Source: an uncultured Clostridium sp.
Lineage (GTDB): Bacteria > Bacillota > Clostridia > TANB77 > CAG-508
Assembly (NCBI GenBank): GCA_900557475.1
Contig: USTA01000019.1
Span: 1-9,840 of the forward strand
Length of the DNA: 9,840 nt
Reading direction: 5' to 3'
Part shown: in pieces, positions 1 to 7,127 of the stretch
Layout: the number at the start of each line of letters is the position of its first letter
How positions within the stretch are numbered: position 1 is the first letter of the stretch
Program-made: the position numbers and the translations under genes
Notes under the pieces: generated by a model
The model's input: the letters and a program-made list of their open reading frames with translations, nothing else
What the model was told of the DNA's origin: nothing
The model's database searches: none

Positions 1-1
1 T

Positions 2-1090
2 CAAAAATTACCAGCAACAATACTTTCTAGATGTCAGAGATTTGATTTTAAAAAAATTTCTGAAGAAAATATATCATTAAACTTAAGTAAAATATGTAAA
101 GAATGTGAAATCGAATATTCAGATAGAGCTTTAAATTTAATTGCAGAATTATCAGAGGGAGCAATGAGAGATGCTCTTTCAATTCTAGAAAGGTGTTCTC
201 AGGGAGAAGAAAATAATATTACAGAAGAAAAAGTGAAGGAACTAGTTGGAATACCAAAATTAGAATATATTTCAGGAATATTTAAAGCTATTACAGAATA
301 TAATGTAGATTTAGGAATAGAAATAGTAAATAAAATAATATTAGAGGGCAAAGATATAGATAATTTCTTGTGGGAAGTTGTGAAATATGCAAGAGATATT
401 ATGATACTAAAAACCACAAATAATTTATCAAATATATATTCTGAAAATGATAAATCTACAATGTCAAAAATAGCAGAAATATTAAACAAAGATAGAATAT
501 TTGGAATAATTTATTCTTTATCAGATTTAGAAAATGAAATTAAATGGTCATCTCAAAAAAATATAATTTTCCAAGTGGGAATAATGAGGTTATGTAGCAA
601 GGAAAATTCTACGCTAAATGAAAGAGTAGAAAACTTGGAAAGGAAAATTGCATCAGGTGGAGTTGAAACAGTAAAAACAAAAGTAGAAGTGGCAAAGGTG
701 CAAAATAAAACAGTACAGTCCACAAAAAGTGTAGAAACTGTGGAAAGACCTAAGCAACTTAAGCCAGTTGCTGGAGAAGAATTCTGGACAAATGTAATAA
801 ATAAGTTAAAAGAAGAAAGAAAAGCTATGTTATATTCAAACTTAAATAATACAAAAGCAATATTATTAGATGATATGACAGTTGGAATAAAATTTTTGAA
901 TGGGCTAAATAGTTTTGGAAAAGCAGTTATTGAAAAAACAGAAAATATGAATGAATTAAAAAAATTGGTATCTATGGAATGTGGCAAAGAAATGAGAATA
1001 AAATTAATATTAGATAGCCCAAATGGAAAAACTGAAGAGAATAATAGTGTTCCTATGGATTTAGGAATAGATATAAATTATATAGATTAA
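2..1090 (+). CDS. dnaX: DNA polymerase III subunit gamma/tau, C-terminal part (5' end cut by window)
   Basis: This is the clamp-loader ATPase subunit that loads the sliding clamp and ties polymerase III cores together at the replication fork. The frame is open from base 2, giving 362 residues. The first visible residues (QKLPATILSRCQRF) are the classic DnaX stretch with the SRC arginine-finger motif at partial residues 9-11. The sensor-2 motif GAMRDALS follows at about 53-60. A helical collar domain, a K/T/V-rich low-complexity linker (about 219-259) and a C-terminal tau-like domain beginning near EEFWTNVINKLK complete it. By comparison with the family about 160 residues are missing, namely Walker A, Walker B and the zinc module. 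An ATG at 164 lies inside the conserved AAA+ core and is not the start. ybaB follows after 12 nt, the standard Firmicutes order. Identification is firm. Confidence 0.96.
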   Translation, partial: QKLPATILSRCQRFDFKKISEENISLNLSKICKECEIEYSDRALNLIAELSEGAMRDALSILERCSQGEENNITEEKVKELVGIPKLEYISGIFKAITEYNVDLGIEIVNKIILEGKDIDNFLWEVVKYARDIMILKTTNNLSNIYSENDKSTMSKIAEILNKDRIFGIIYSLSDLENEIKWSSQKNIIFQVGIMRLCSKENSTLNERVENLERKIASGGVETVKTKVEVAKVQNKTVQSTKSVETVERPKQLKPVAGEEFWTNVINKLKEERKAMLYSNLNNTKAILLDDMTVGIKFLNGLNSFGKAVIEKTENMNELKKLVSMECGKEMRIKLILDSPNGKTEENNSVPMDLGIDINYID

Positions 1091-1102
1091 TAGGAGGAAA
1101 AA

Positions 1103-1432
1103 ATGGGAAGAGGATTTCAAGGAGGATTTGGCGGTATCAACATGAACCAAATCATGAAACAAGCAAAAAAAATGCAAGAGGAGATGGAAAAATCTCAAGA
1201 AAGTTTAGCTAGTCAAAGTTTTGAAAGTACAGTTGGTGGTGGTGCAGTATATGCAAAAGTAAATGGATCAAAAGTTGTAGAAGAAATTAAAATACAAAAA
1301 GATGTAGTAGATCCAGAAGATGTAGAAATGTTACAAGATTTAATTTTAACTTGTGTAAATGATGCATTAAAAAAAGTTGATGCTGCTCAAGCACAAGAAC
1401 TTGGAAAATATAATATACCGGGGTTAATGTAA
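1103..1432 (+). CDS. ybaB: YbaB/EbfC family nucleoid-associated protein
   Basis: This is a small DNA-binding protein of the YbaB/EbfC family. Members form dimers with a tweezer-like shape, bind DNA and are linked to nucleoid organisation or recombination repair. At 109 residues it has the usual family length. Features seen are a Gly/Phe-rich N-terminal leader, the MNQIMKQAKKMQEEMEKSQ helix (about residues 14-32), a central beta region around VGGGAVYAKVNGSKVVEEIKI, and the terminal helix with DALKKVDAAQAQELGKY. A TAGGAGG ribosome site sits just before the ATG and supports this start. It lies between dnaX and recR, 3 nt before recR, so the three genes are very probably co-transcribed. Confidence 0.95.
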   Translation: MGRGFQGGFGGINMNQIMKQAKKMQEEMEKSQESLASQSFESTVGGGAVYAKVNGSKVVEEIKIQKDVVDPEDVEMLQDLILTCVNDALKKVDAAQAQELGKYNIPGLM

Positions 1433-1435
1433 GAG

Positions 1436-2035
1436 ATGTCTTATTATTCACCATCAATTGAAAAGTTAATAGAATCTTTTAAGAAACTACCAAGTATAGG
1501 GGAAAAAACAGCAATAAGACTAGCGTTTTATATTCTAAATTCTTCAGAAGAAGAGGCAAATAGCTTTATACAAAGCATACAAAATGCAAAGAAAAATTTG
1601 AAATTTTGTTCTACATGTTACAATATTTCAGACACAGATCCTTGTCCAATATGTTCGAATCAATCGAGGGACAAATCTAAAATTTGTGTTGTAGAAGATG
1701 TAAAAGACGTAGTAGCAATGGAAAGGACTCACGAGTTTAAAGGACTTTATCACGTACTTCATGGGTCAATATCACCAATGGATGGTATTGGACCAGATGA
1801 CATAAAAATAAAGGAATTGTTGGCTAGACTTATGAATGGAGAAGTTAAAGAAGTTATTTTAGCAACAAACCCAAGAGTAGAGGGAGAAGCTACATCTATG
1901 TATATAGCAAAATTAATAAAACCAATGGGAATAAAAGTAACAAGAATTGCACATGGAATTCCTATTGGCGGAGATATTGAATATACTGACGAATTTACAT
2001 TAGGAAAAGCATTAGAAGGAAGGGTAGATTTATAA
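1436..2035 (+). CDS. recR: Recombination mediator RecR
   Basis: RecR works with RecO (and RecF) to load RecA onto SSB-coated single-stranded DNA during gap repair. At 199 residues it is full length. The domains are a helix-hairpin-helix near residues 17-31 ([14 protein letters not shown]), a four-cysteine zinc finger (C58, C61, C70, C73), and a Toprim domain from about 83 (CVVEDVKDV) through the acidic EGEAT segment near 149-153. The C-terminal Walker-B-like region contains [18 protein letters not shown]. The start lies only 3 nt after the ybaB stop and has a weak ribosome site, so translational coupling to ybaB is likely. The stop codon lies inside a hairpin shared with the convergent downstream gene. 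Confidence 0.97.
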   Translation: MSYYSPSIEKLIESFKKLPSIGEKTAIRLAFYILNSSEEEANSFIQSIQNAKKNLKFCSTCYNISDTDPCPICSNQSRDKSKICVVEDVKDVVAMERTHEFKGLYHVLHGSISPMDGIGPDDIKIKELLARLMNGEVKEVILATNPRVEGEATSMYIAKLIKPMGIKVTRIAHGIPIGGDIEYTDEFTLGKALEGRVDL

Positions 2036-2044
2036 TCTATCCTT
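2020..2044. terminator. Compact hairpin between convergent recR and glycosyltransferase genes
   Basis: The left arm AAGGGTAGATT (2020-2030) pairs with AATCTATCCTT (2034-2044) as an 11-bp stem containing one G-T wobble, with a 3-base loop. A T-run follows on the + strand at 2053-2058, with a short gap. The recR stop (2033-2035) and the minus-strand stop (2037-2039) both fall in the loop and right arm. It could act as a bidirectional terminator or block 3' trimming. The T-tract is imperfect, so termination strength is uncertain. Confidence 0.5.
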
Positions 2045-3155
2045 CTAATAATTTTTTACAAATATTTCTTGTAGAATACCTTTTAGCCATTAATTTGGAA
2101 CGAATTTTCATGTGTTCAATCTGCTTTGGATTAGAAAGCAAGTCAGAAACAACTTCATCAGGTTTTTCTGTTTTTCTTATCCATACAGCAACTCCAGCCC
2201 TCTCTAAAAATTCAGCGTTTTCAACTTCTTGCCCAGGTATTGGATTAATTATAACAATAGGAAGACCAGAAGCTAGACTTTCAGATATAGTAAGTCCACC
2301 AGGCTTAGTTACTACTAAATCCGAAATACTCATAAGTTCAGGAACCTCATTTGTATATCCATATACTTGAACATTTGGATTATTACCAACGGTTTCTTCA
2401 AAGGCATGCCTCATTTTTTCATTTTTACCAGAAATAGCAATTAGTTGATATTCGTTTCCTAAATCATTAATAAAAGCATTAAGAATTTTTATTGTAGCAC
2501 TTTTTCCTAAGCCAAACTCTCCACCACCAAAAAAAAGTATAGTTTTTTTATTTAAATCTAAATCAAACGACTTCTTTATTTCTTCTCTATTAAAATGTTT
2601 TAAAAATCTATTTGAAAGCGGAATACCAGTAGCAAAAATTTTGGATTCATCTATGCCTTTTTTAGAAATATCTTTTTTCATTCCTTCATGTGAAACAAAA
2701 AAATAGTCTATTTGTTCATTTCCAACAAGCCACTGGTCGTGTGAAGCAAAATCTGTCATGACACTTGCCAAAATGCAATTAGTTTTGCCCTTTCGTTTTA
2801 AATATGCAGTCATTTGGCTGCCAAATGGGTGTGTTGAAATTACAATATCAGGATTAAATTCATCAAAAAGCTTATGCAGTTTAATAGACATAAGTTTATT
2901 AGCACCATTACTAATATGTGCCATTGCTCCATGCTGAGACTGATTATAGATTTTACCCCATGCCCATGGAGCATTTTTTGCCATTTCTTTGTAAGCAAGA
3001 GTAGTAAGTTTATCTATATCTTTATTTATATATTTTATACAATCAACCATTTCCGTTTCAGCGTCTTTATAGTGGTCATCAATATACTGTTTAATAGATT
3101 TGGCGGCAGAAAGATGCCCTCCTCCATATGCAGCATAAAAAATTAAAATTTTCAT
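2037..3155 (-). CDS. MGDG synthase/UgtP-type glycolipid glycosyltransferase (GT28)
   Basis: The 372-residue protein matches the MGDG-synthase family, which transfers galactose or glucose from a UDP-sugar to diacylglycerol at the cytoplasmic membrane face. Products are membrane glycolipids and, in some bacteria, lipoteichoic acid anchors. The N-terminal acceptor domain carries YAAYGGGHLSAAKSI (7-21) and STHPFGS (108-113). The C-terminal GT28 domain carries FFGGGEFGLGKS (208-219), VTKPGGLTISESL (282-294, nucleotide-sugar binding) and NPIPGQEVENAEFL (304-317). No signal peptide or obvious membrane helix is seen; family members are peripheral. A GAGGT ribosome site lies 6 nt before the ATG. Donor sugar and acceptor cannot be told from sequence. 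It is transcribed alone, convergent with recR and divergent from ypeB. Confidence 0.88.
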   Translation of the reverse strand: MKILIFYAAYGGGHLSAAKSIKQYIDDHYKDAETEMVDCIKYINKDIDKLTTLAYKEMAKNAPWAWGKIYNQSQHGAMAHISNGANKLMSIKLHKLFDEFNPDIVISTHPFGSQMTAYLKRKGKTNCILASVMTDFASHDQWLVGNEQIDYFFVSHEGMKKDISKKGIDESKIFATGIPLSNRFLKHFNREEIKKSFDLDLNKKTILFFGGGEFGLGKSATIKILNAFINDLGNEYQLIAISGKNEKMRHAFEETVGNNPNVQVYGYTNEVPELMSISDLVVTKPGGLTISESLASGLPIVIINPIPGQEVENAEFLERAGVAVWIRKTEKPDEVVSDLLSNPKQIEHMKIRSKLMAKRYSTRNICKKLLEG

Positions 3156-3176
3156 AAATTTACCTCACATAATTAA

Positions 3177-3205
3177 ATTATATAAATTTTTATGAAATTA
3201 TTCAA
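3177..3205 (-). promoter_or_regulatory. Sigma-A-type promoter of the glycosyltransferase gene
   Basis: On the minus strand TTGAAT (3205-3200) and TATAAT (3182-3177) are separated by exactly 17 bp. The predicted start near 3170 gives a very short leader of about 15 nt holding little more than the ribosome site (3162-3166). The -10 matches consensus at 6/6 and the -35 at 4/6. Chance matches are common in AT-rich DNA, but the position is right. Confidence 0.6.
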
Positions 3206-3208
3206 GCA

Positions 3209-3236
3209 TTTTCAAATTAATTAAGAAAATTATAAT
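3209..3236 (+). promoter_or_regulatory. Candidate promoter of ypeB
   Basis: TTTTCA (3209-3214), a 16-bp spacer and TATAAT (3231-3236) lie upstream of the ypeB ribosome site (AAGGAG, 3276-3281). The -35 matches only 4/6. Bacillus ypeB is a sigma-G (forespore) gene, but no convincing sigma-G -10 was found here by eye, so the true promoter may differ. Confidence 0.4.
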
Positions 3237-3291
3237 GTATAAACTATGAAAAGATGGAAAAAATATATAAAAAATGAAGGAGATTAAAAAA

Positions 3292-3666
3292 ATGGGAAAA
3301 ATAAAAGAAAAACTTATGGATTTTAAAGAAAGATTAAGAGACAGAAAAATGTTAACAATAGTCGTTTCTTTAATAAGTATAATTTTAGTATTAGCTGTTG
3401 TTGTTTATATAAAGCAAAGAGAATACAGAAATCTTGCAGAAAATGGATATAATAACGCATTTTATCAATTGGTGGAATATGTAAATCAAACAGAGGTAAT
3501 GATAGGGAAAGCAATGGTAAGTAATAATGCTAAACATGGAGCAGAAACACTCACAAATGTGTGGCGAAATGCTAGTTTGGCACAAAGTTATTTAGCAAGA
3601 CTTCCAATAACAACACGGAGAATTAGAAAACACACAAAAATTTTTAAATCAAGTTTCCGATTATAG
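3292..3666 (+). CDS. ypeB: N-terminal ypeB fragment (membrane anchor and helical region)
   Basis: This is the upstream half of the split gene. A short Lys/Arg-rich cytoplasmic segment (residues 1-19) is followed by one hydrophobic membrane helix (about 20-40, LTIVVSLISIILVLAVVVYI). A helical region follows with AENGYNNAFYQLVEYVNQ and TLTNVWRNASLAQSYLARLP, typical of YpeB. Residues after 108 (RRIRKHTKIFKSSFRL) are out-of-frame sequence ending at a chance stop and have no family match. On its own it would be an anchored peptide without PepSY domains. Confidence 0.7.
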   Translation: MGKIKEKLMDFKERLRDRKMLTIVVSLISIILVLAVVVYIKQREYRNLAENGYNNAFYQLVEYVNQTEVMIGKAMVSNNAKHGAETLTNVWRNASLAQSYLARLPITTRRIRKHTKIFKSSFRL

Positions 3667-3688
3667 TTATAGTTTAGCTGTAAAAGCA

Positions 3689-4681
3689 ATGAGTGGAACT
3701 CCGCTATCAGAAGAAGATACAACTAATTTAACTAATTTATATAATTATAGTAGAGAATTAAAAGATACAATAAATCAATTAGAAGTAGATTTATATTCAG
3801 GAGATATAAAATGGGGTGAACTTGAAAAGAAGGGTGGCAATAGTTTAGAAGAAGAAACAAATAATTTATCTAAAGCAAGCTTTAGTAATATAAATTCTGG
3901 TCTTAATGAATATGCAGGATTAATATACGATGGAGCGTTTTCGGAACATATGACAAATCCAGAAAGAGTAGGACTTACAGGAAATGAAATAAATGAAGAA
4001 GAAGCAAAACAAAAAGCTAGAGAATTTATAGCAAAGGAAAAAGAACTTGAAATAATATCAAATGGGCAATCACAAAATGGAAATATTGAAGGATATAGTT
4101 TTACATTAAAAGAAAGTGAAGATATACTATATAATATATTAGTATCTAAAATTGGTGGGCATATTGTGGCTATGAATTCAAATAGGGATGTTATAGAGGA
4201 AAAGATTTCAGTAGAAGAAGCTGTTCAAAATGGAAAGATGTTTCTAGAATCAAGAGGATTTAAGAATATGAAGGAAACATATTATATAAAAATGGATAAT
4301 ATTGTAACTGCAAATTTCGCTTATGAACAAGATAGGACTTTAATGTATCCAGACCTTATAAAAGTTAAAATTAGTTTGGATAATGGAGAAGTACTAGGAA
4401 TAGAAACAACAGGATATCTTAACTCTCATAAAGAAAAAAGAGAACTTAAAAATCCTAAAATAAGTATGGAAGAGGCAAAATCAAAACTAAATCCAAAATT
4501 AGATATTTCATCAGATAGATTGGCGGTTATACCTACAAAATGGAACACAGAAGTATTTTGTTATGAATTTAAAGGAAATATAAATGGCAATGACTTTCTT
4601 ATATATATAAATGCTGAGACAGGTGAAGAACAAGATATTTTAATGATTATAAATACCCCTGATGGAACTCTTACAGAATAA
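3689..4681 (+). CDS. ypeB: C-terminal ypeB fragment (PepSY repeats)
   Basis: This is the downstream half of the split gene. The coding frame really extends back to 3617, and the ATG at 3689 is an internal methionine (AVKAMSGTPLSEED) without a good ribosome site. Three PepSY/YPEB-like repeats can be seen at about residues 101-165 (INEEEAKQKAREFI), 173-243 (ISVEEAVQNGKMFLESRG) and 258-330 (ISMEEAKSKLN). Each has an E-E-A helix followed by beta strands ending in a D/N-x-x-G-E type turn. In the family this portion lies outside the membrane in the spore and supports SleB. It has no membrane segment or signal of its own, so it would be mislocalised if made separately. Confidence 0.7.
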   Translation: MSGTPLSEEDTTNLTNLYNYSRELKDTINQLEVDLYSGDIKWGELEKKGGNSLEEETNNLSKASFSNINSGLNEYAGLIYDGAFSEHMTNPERVGLTGNEINEEEAKQKAREFIAKEKELEIISNGQSQNGNIEGYSFTLKESEDILYNILVSKIGGHIVAMNSNRDVIEEKISVEEAVQNGKMFLESRGFKNMKETYYIKMDNIVTANFAYEQDRTLMYPDLIKVKISLDNGEVLGIETTGYLNSHKEKRELKNPKISMEEAKSKLNPKLDISSDRLAVIPTKWNTEVFCYEFKGNINGNDFLIYINAETGEEQDILMIINTPDGTLTE

Positions 4682-4694
4682 AAAGATTGATAAC

Positions 4695-4735
4695 AAAAAG
4701 TTATACTATTTATAATTTTGATAGTATAATTTTTT
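4695..4735 (+). terminator. Strong intrinsic terminator after ypeB
   Basis: The left arm 4695-4709 (AAAAAGTTATACTAT) and right arm 4721-4735 (ATAGTATAATTTTTT) form a 15-bp stem with a single G-T wobble and an 11-base loop. The A-rich left foot pairs with the T-run, so the structure could work in both directions. It separates ypeB from the murF operon. Confidence 0.88.
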
Positions 4736-4759
4736 GTGTTTTTTAGCTATAAAAAATAC

Positions 4760-4788
4760 TTGTAAAATGATAATATATGGCATATAAT
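4760..4788 (+). promoter_or_regulatory. Sigma-A-type promoter of the murF-ddl-yqeK operon
   Basis: TTGTAA (4760-4765), a 17-bp spacer and TATAAT (4783-4788) give a near-consensus vegetative promoter right after the terminator. The predicted start at about 4795 falls next to the ribosome site AGGAGG (4797-4802), so the leader would be only about 13 nt. That leaves no room for a riboswitch or attenuator. Confidence 0.75.
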
Positions 4789-4807
4789 TAAAAAACAGGA
4801 GGAAGTT

Positions 4808-6145
4808 ATGCAAGTTAAAGAAATTTTAAAAGTTACAAATGGAAAATTAATATATGGAAATGAAGAAATTGAATGTACAGAATTTTCGAGGGACACAAGA
4901 GAAATAAAAAAAGGTTATGCATATGTTGGAATAAAAGGAGAAAGCTTTGATGGAAATGACTTTTACAAAGAAGCAATAAAAAATGGGGCAACTATTTGTA
5001 TATTAGAAAAGGTTCCTAAAGAAGAAGTTTCAGCAGCAATAATTGTAGTAGAAAACACAATTATTGCATTGGAGCAAATTGCTTGTTATAAGAGGGAACA
5101 ATATGATATGCCTGTTGTTGGAATAACTGGTAGTGTAGGAAAAACTAGCACAAAAGACTTAATTGCATCAGTTGTATCTGAAAAGTATAATACATTAAAA
5201 ACAAAAGAAAATTATAATAATGAAATAGGAGTTCCGTTTACAGTGCTTTCTTTAAAAAATGAAGAAGCAATGGTTATAGAAATGGGAATGGATCACTATG
5301 GAGAGTTAAGAAGACTTACAAATGTAGTAAAACCTACGCTAGTAGTGCTTACAAATATAGGGGCAAGTCATATAGTAAACTTTGGTTCTTTGGAAAACAT
5401 TTTAAAGGCAAAATTAGAAATATTAGAAGGACTGAAAGGAAATACAGTTATAATAAATAATGATAATGAACTATTAAATAAATGGGCAAAGGAAAATAAT
5501 GAAAAGTATAATATAATTACATATGGAATGAGGGAGAAAAGTGATTATATGCCACTTGACATTGAATTAAAAGAAAACTCAAGTAAATATAAGTATGATG
5601 GAGAAACAGTAGAAGTTCCTGTTGGAGGAGAGCATTTTGTATTAAATAGTCTTTGTGCAATAGCAGTAGGAGAATATTTAAATATGCCATTAGAAAAAAT
5701 AATAGCTGGGATATCAAAATTTAAACTTTCAAAGAATAGAATGCAGATTGAGAAGGGAATAAAAGGATCTATAATAATTGATGATACATATAATGCTAAC
5801 TATGATTCTATGTCAGCAGGTGTTAAATATTTAAAAAGCTTTAAGAATAAGAGAAAAATAGCAGTATTAGGAGATATGCTTAACTTAGGAGATTACTCAA
5901 AAGCTTTACATGAAAAAATAGGTAAAGAGATAGATTGTAATATCGACTACTTAATTACAGTAGGTTCAGAATCAAAAAATATAGCAAATGAGTCTACTGC
6001 AAAAGAAATTTTTTCTTTTAATAGTAATAAAGATGCTATAAATAAAATAGAATCTATAATAAGCCAAGATGATGTGATTTTGGTAAAGGCCTCTCACGCA
6101 ATGAATTTTATAGAAATAGTGGAGGCAATAAAGGAGGTTTTATGA
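4808..6145 (+). CDS. murF: UDP-MurNAc-tripeptide--D-Ala-D-Ala ligase MurF
   Basis: MurF catalyses the last cytoplasmic step of peptidoglycan precursor assembly, the ATP-dependent addition of D-Ala-D-Ala to UDP-MurNAc-tripeptide. At 445 residues it is full length. Seen are the N-terminal substrate domain with FSRDTREIKKGYAYVGIKGE (26-45), the ATP loop GITGSVGKTST (105-115), KENYNNEIGVP (133-143) and MVIEMGMDHYGEL (155-167). The C-terminal domain carries RMQIEKG and DDTYNANYDSM (325-335), LGDMLNLG (354-361) and KASHAMNF (427-434). All belong to the Mur ligase family and the combination is MurF-type. The ribosome site AGGAGG fixes the start. The stop overlaps ddl in ATGA, implying coupled translation of the two enzymes of the D-Ala-D-Ala branch. 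Confidence 0.96.
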   Translation: MQVKEILKVTNGKLIYGNEEIECTEFSRDTREIKKGYAYVGIKGESFDGNDFYKEAIKNGATICILEKVPKEEVSAAIIVVENTIIALEQIACYKREQYDMPVVGITGSVGKTSTKDLIASVVSEKYNTLKTKENYNNEIGVPFTVLSLKNEEAMVIEMGMDHYGELRRLTNVVKPTLVVLTNIGASHIVNFGSLENILKAKLEILEGLKGNTVIINNDNELLNKWAKENNEKYNIITYGMREKSDYMPLDIELKENSSKYKYDGETVEVPVGGEHFVLNSLCAIAVGEYLNMPLEKIIAGISKFKLSKNRMQIEKGIKGSIIIDDTYNANYDSMSAGVKYLKSFKNKRKIAVLGDMLNLGDYSKALHEKIGKEIDCNIDYLITVGSESKNIANESTAKEIFSFNSNKDAINKIESIISQDDVILVKASHAMNFIEIVEAIKEVL

Positions 6146-7119
6146 AAATAGCTGTTATTTATGGAGGAATATCAACAGAACACGATGTATCAATAAAATC
6201 CGCAAAGAATGTAATAAATAATATAGATACTAATAAATATGATGTTACTCCAATTTTAATAGCGAAAGATGGTTCATGGTATAAGAATGGCAAATTATTA
6301 AAAAACATTATTGAAGAGCTTAAAAAAGTAGATGTAGTATTTCCTATATTGCATGGTAAATTTGGTGAAGACGGTACCGTGCAAGGAATGCTAGAAATGC
6401 ATAAAATACCATATGTGGGTTGCAATGTATTAGCATCTAGTATATGCATGGATAAAATATATACAAAAATAATATTGGATAAAGCTAAAATAAAACAAGC
6501 AAATTACATTTATATAAAAGATGAAAATATTTATGTAGATGATGAATTTGAAGAACTTGAGTTAGAAAATGATAGAATTGTAGAATTAGTAGAAAAGAAA
6601 TTAGGATATCCAGTGTTTATAAAGCCATCAAGATCAGGGTCTTCAATAGGGATAAAAAAGGCTAGAAATGCTCAAGAGCTTATAGCAGGTATACAAAAAG
6701 CAGCAGAATTCGATAGTAAAATTTTGGTAGAAGAATATATTGATGGTAGAGAACTTGAATGTGCTATATTAAACGGTAAAGCGATTGAAGTAGGAGAAAT
6801 AGTTCCAGGAGATGATTTCTATTCATATGAAGCTAAATATAATAATAAAGAATCAATGGTAATTGTTCCAGCAGAAATTAAAACAGAAATTAGAAATAAG
6901 ATAAAATATTTAGCAGAAAAAGCATTTAAGGTTGTAGATGGAACAGGGCTAGCAAGAATAGATTTCTTTTTAGAAGATAAAACAGATGAATTATATATTA
7001 ATGAAATAAATACGATGCCAGGATTTACGGAAATAAGTATGTATCCAAAACTATGTGAGGCTGGCAATATAAACTATAAAGACTTAATAAGTAATTTAAT
7101 AGAATCAGCAGTAAAATAG
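6142..7119 (+). CDS. ddl: D-alanine--D-alanine ligase
   Basis: This cytoplasmic ATP-grasp enzyme joins two D-alanines, the dipeptide that MurF then attaches. The 325 residues include YGGISTEHDVS (7-17), FPILHGKFGEDGTVQG (67-82), ATP-binding FIKPSRSGSSIG (159-170), EAKY (230-233), RIDFF (272-276) and the metal-binding NEINTMPGFT (287-296). The tyrosine in EAKY sits where D-Ala-D-Ala enzymes have Tyr and VanA-type D-Ala-D-Lac enzymes have His, so a normal D-Ala-D-Ala product is inferred. The ribosome site AAGGAGG (6131-6137) lies inside the end of murF. The order murF-ddl is the reverse of the ddl-murF order seen in many Firmicutes. Confidence 0.97.
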   Translation: MKIAVIYGGISTEHDVSIKSAKNVINNIDTNKYDVTPILIAKDGSWYKNGKLLKNIIEELKKVDVVFPILHGKFGEDGTVQGMLEMHKIPYVGCNVLASSICMDKIYTKIILDKAKIKQANYIYIKDENIYVDDEFEELELENDRIVELVEKKLGYPVFIKPSRSGSSIGIKKARNAQELIAGIQKAAEFDSKILVEEYIDGRELECAILNGKAIEVGEIVPGDDFYSYEAKYNNKESMVIVPAEIKTEIRNKIKYLAEKAFKVVDGTGLARIDFFLEDKTDELYINEINTMPGFTEISMYPKLCEAGNINYKDLISNLIESAVK

Positions 7120-7127
7120 AGGTAAAA

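Larger units (their letters stand above)
3292..4681 (+). pseudogene. ypeB: ypeB, spore germination protein, split by a one-base frameshift
   Basis: Read across one extra base (C3616, in ACAACA-C-GGAGAA), the two open frames join into a protein of about 462 residues, close to the roughly 450 of Bacillus YpeB. The joint reads LPITT|GELENTQKFLNQVSDYSY without a gap, matching the family layout at this position. YpeB is needed to place and protect the cortex-lytic enzyme SleB in the spore; it has an N-terminal membrane anchor, a helical middle and C-terminal PepSY-like repeats. All of these are present. The start is taken at 3292 because AAGGAG (3276-3281) is well spaced for it, whereas the in-frame ATG at 3274 overlaps that site. 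The rest of both frames is intact, so this is either a very recent mutation or a sequencing/assembly error. sleB is not adjacent. A strong terminator follows. Confidence 0.87.

Noticed and set aside
958..964. A AAA AAA slippery heptamer in dnaX, as in gamma/tau programmed frameshifting
   Set aside because: It lies near the very end of the gene, so a shift would not make a gamma-length product. No stem or upstream Shine-Dalgarno-like stimulator was seen, and A-runs are common in this composition.
553..987. 144-codon open frame on the minus strand within dnaX
   Set aside because: It is antisense to a clear dnaX frame, has no ribosome site and its product is F/S/I-rich as expected from the complement of AT-rich coding DNA. 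The same holds for the other antisense frames at 199-489, 3323-3585, 5517-5717, 6159-6449, 6819-7067, 7847-8071, 8234-8530 and 8904-9110.
2095..2370. Plus-strand open frames at 2095-2370 and 2874-3146
   Set aside because: Both lie opposite the well-supported glycosyltransferase gene and show no family features.
3274..3291. Upstream ATG at 3274 as the ypeB start
   Set aside because: This ATG overlaps the AAGGAG site (3276-3281) that is well placed for the ATG at 3292, and no ribosome site precedes it.
6142..7119. A vancomycin-resistance type D-Ala-D-Lac ligase
   Set aside because: The omega-loop reads EAKY, with tyrosine as in D-Ala-D-Ala ligases, and no vanH or vanX neighbours are present.
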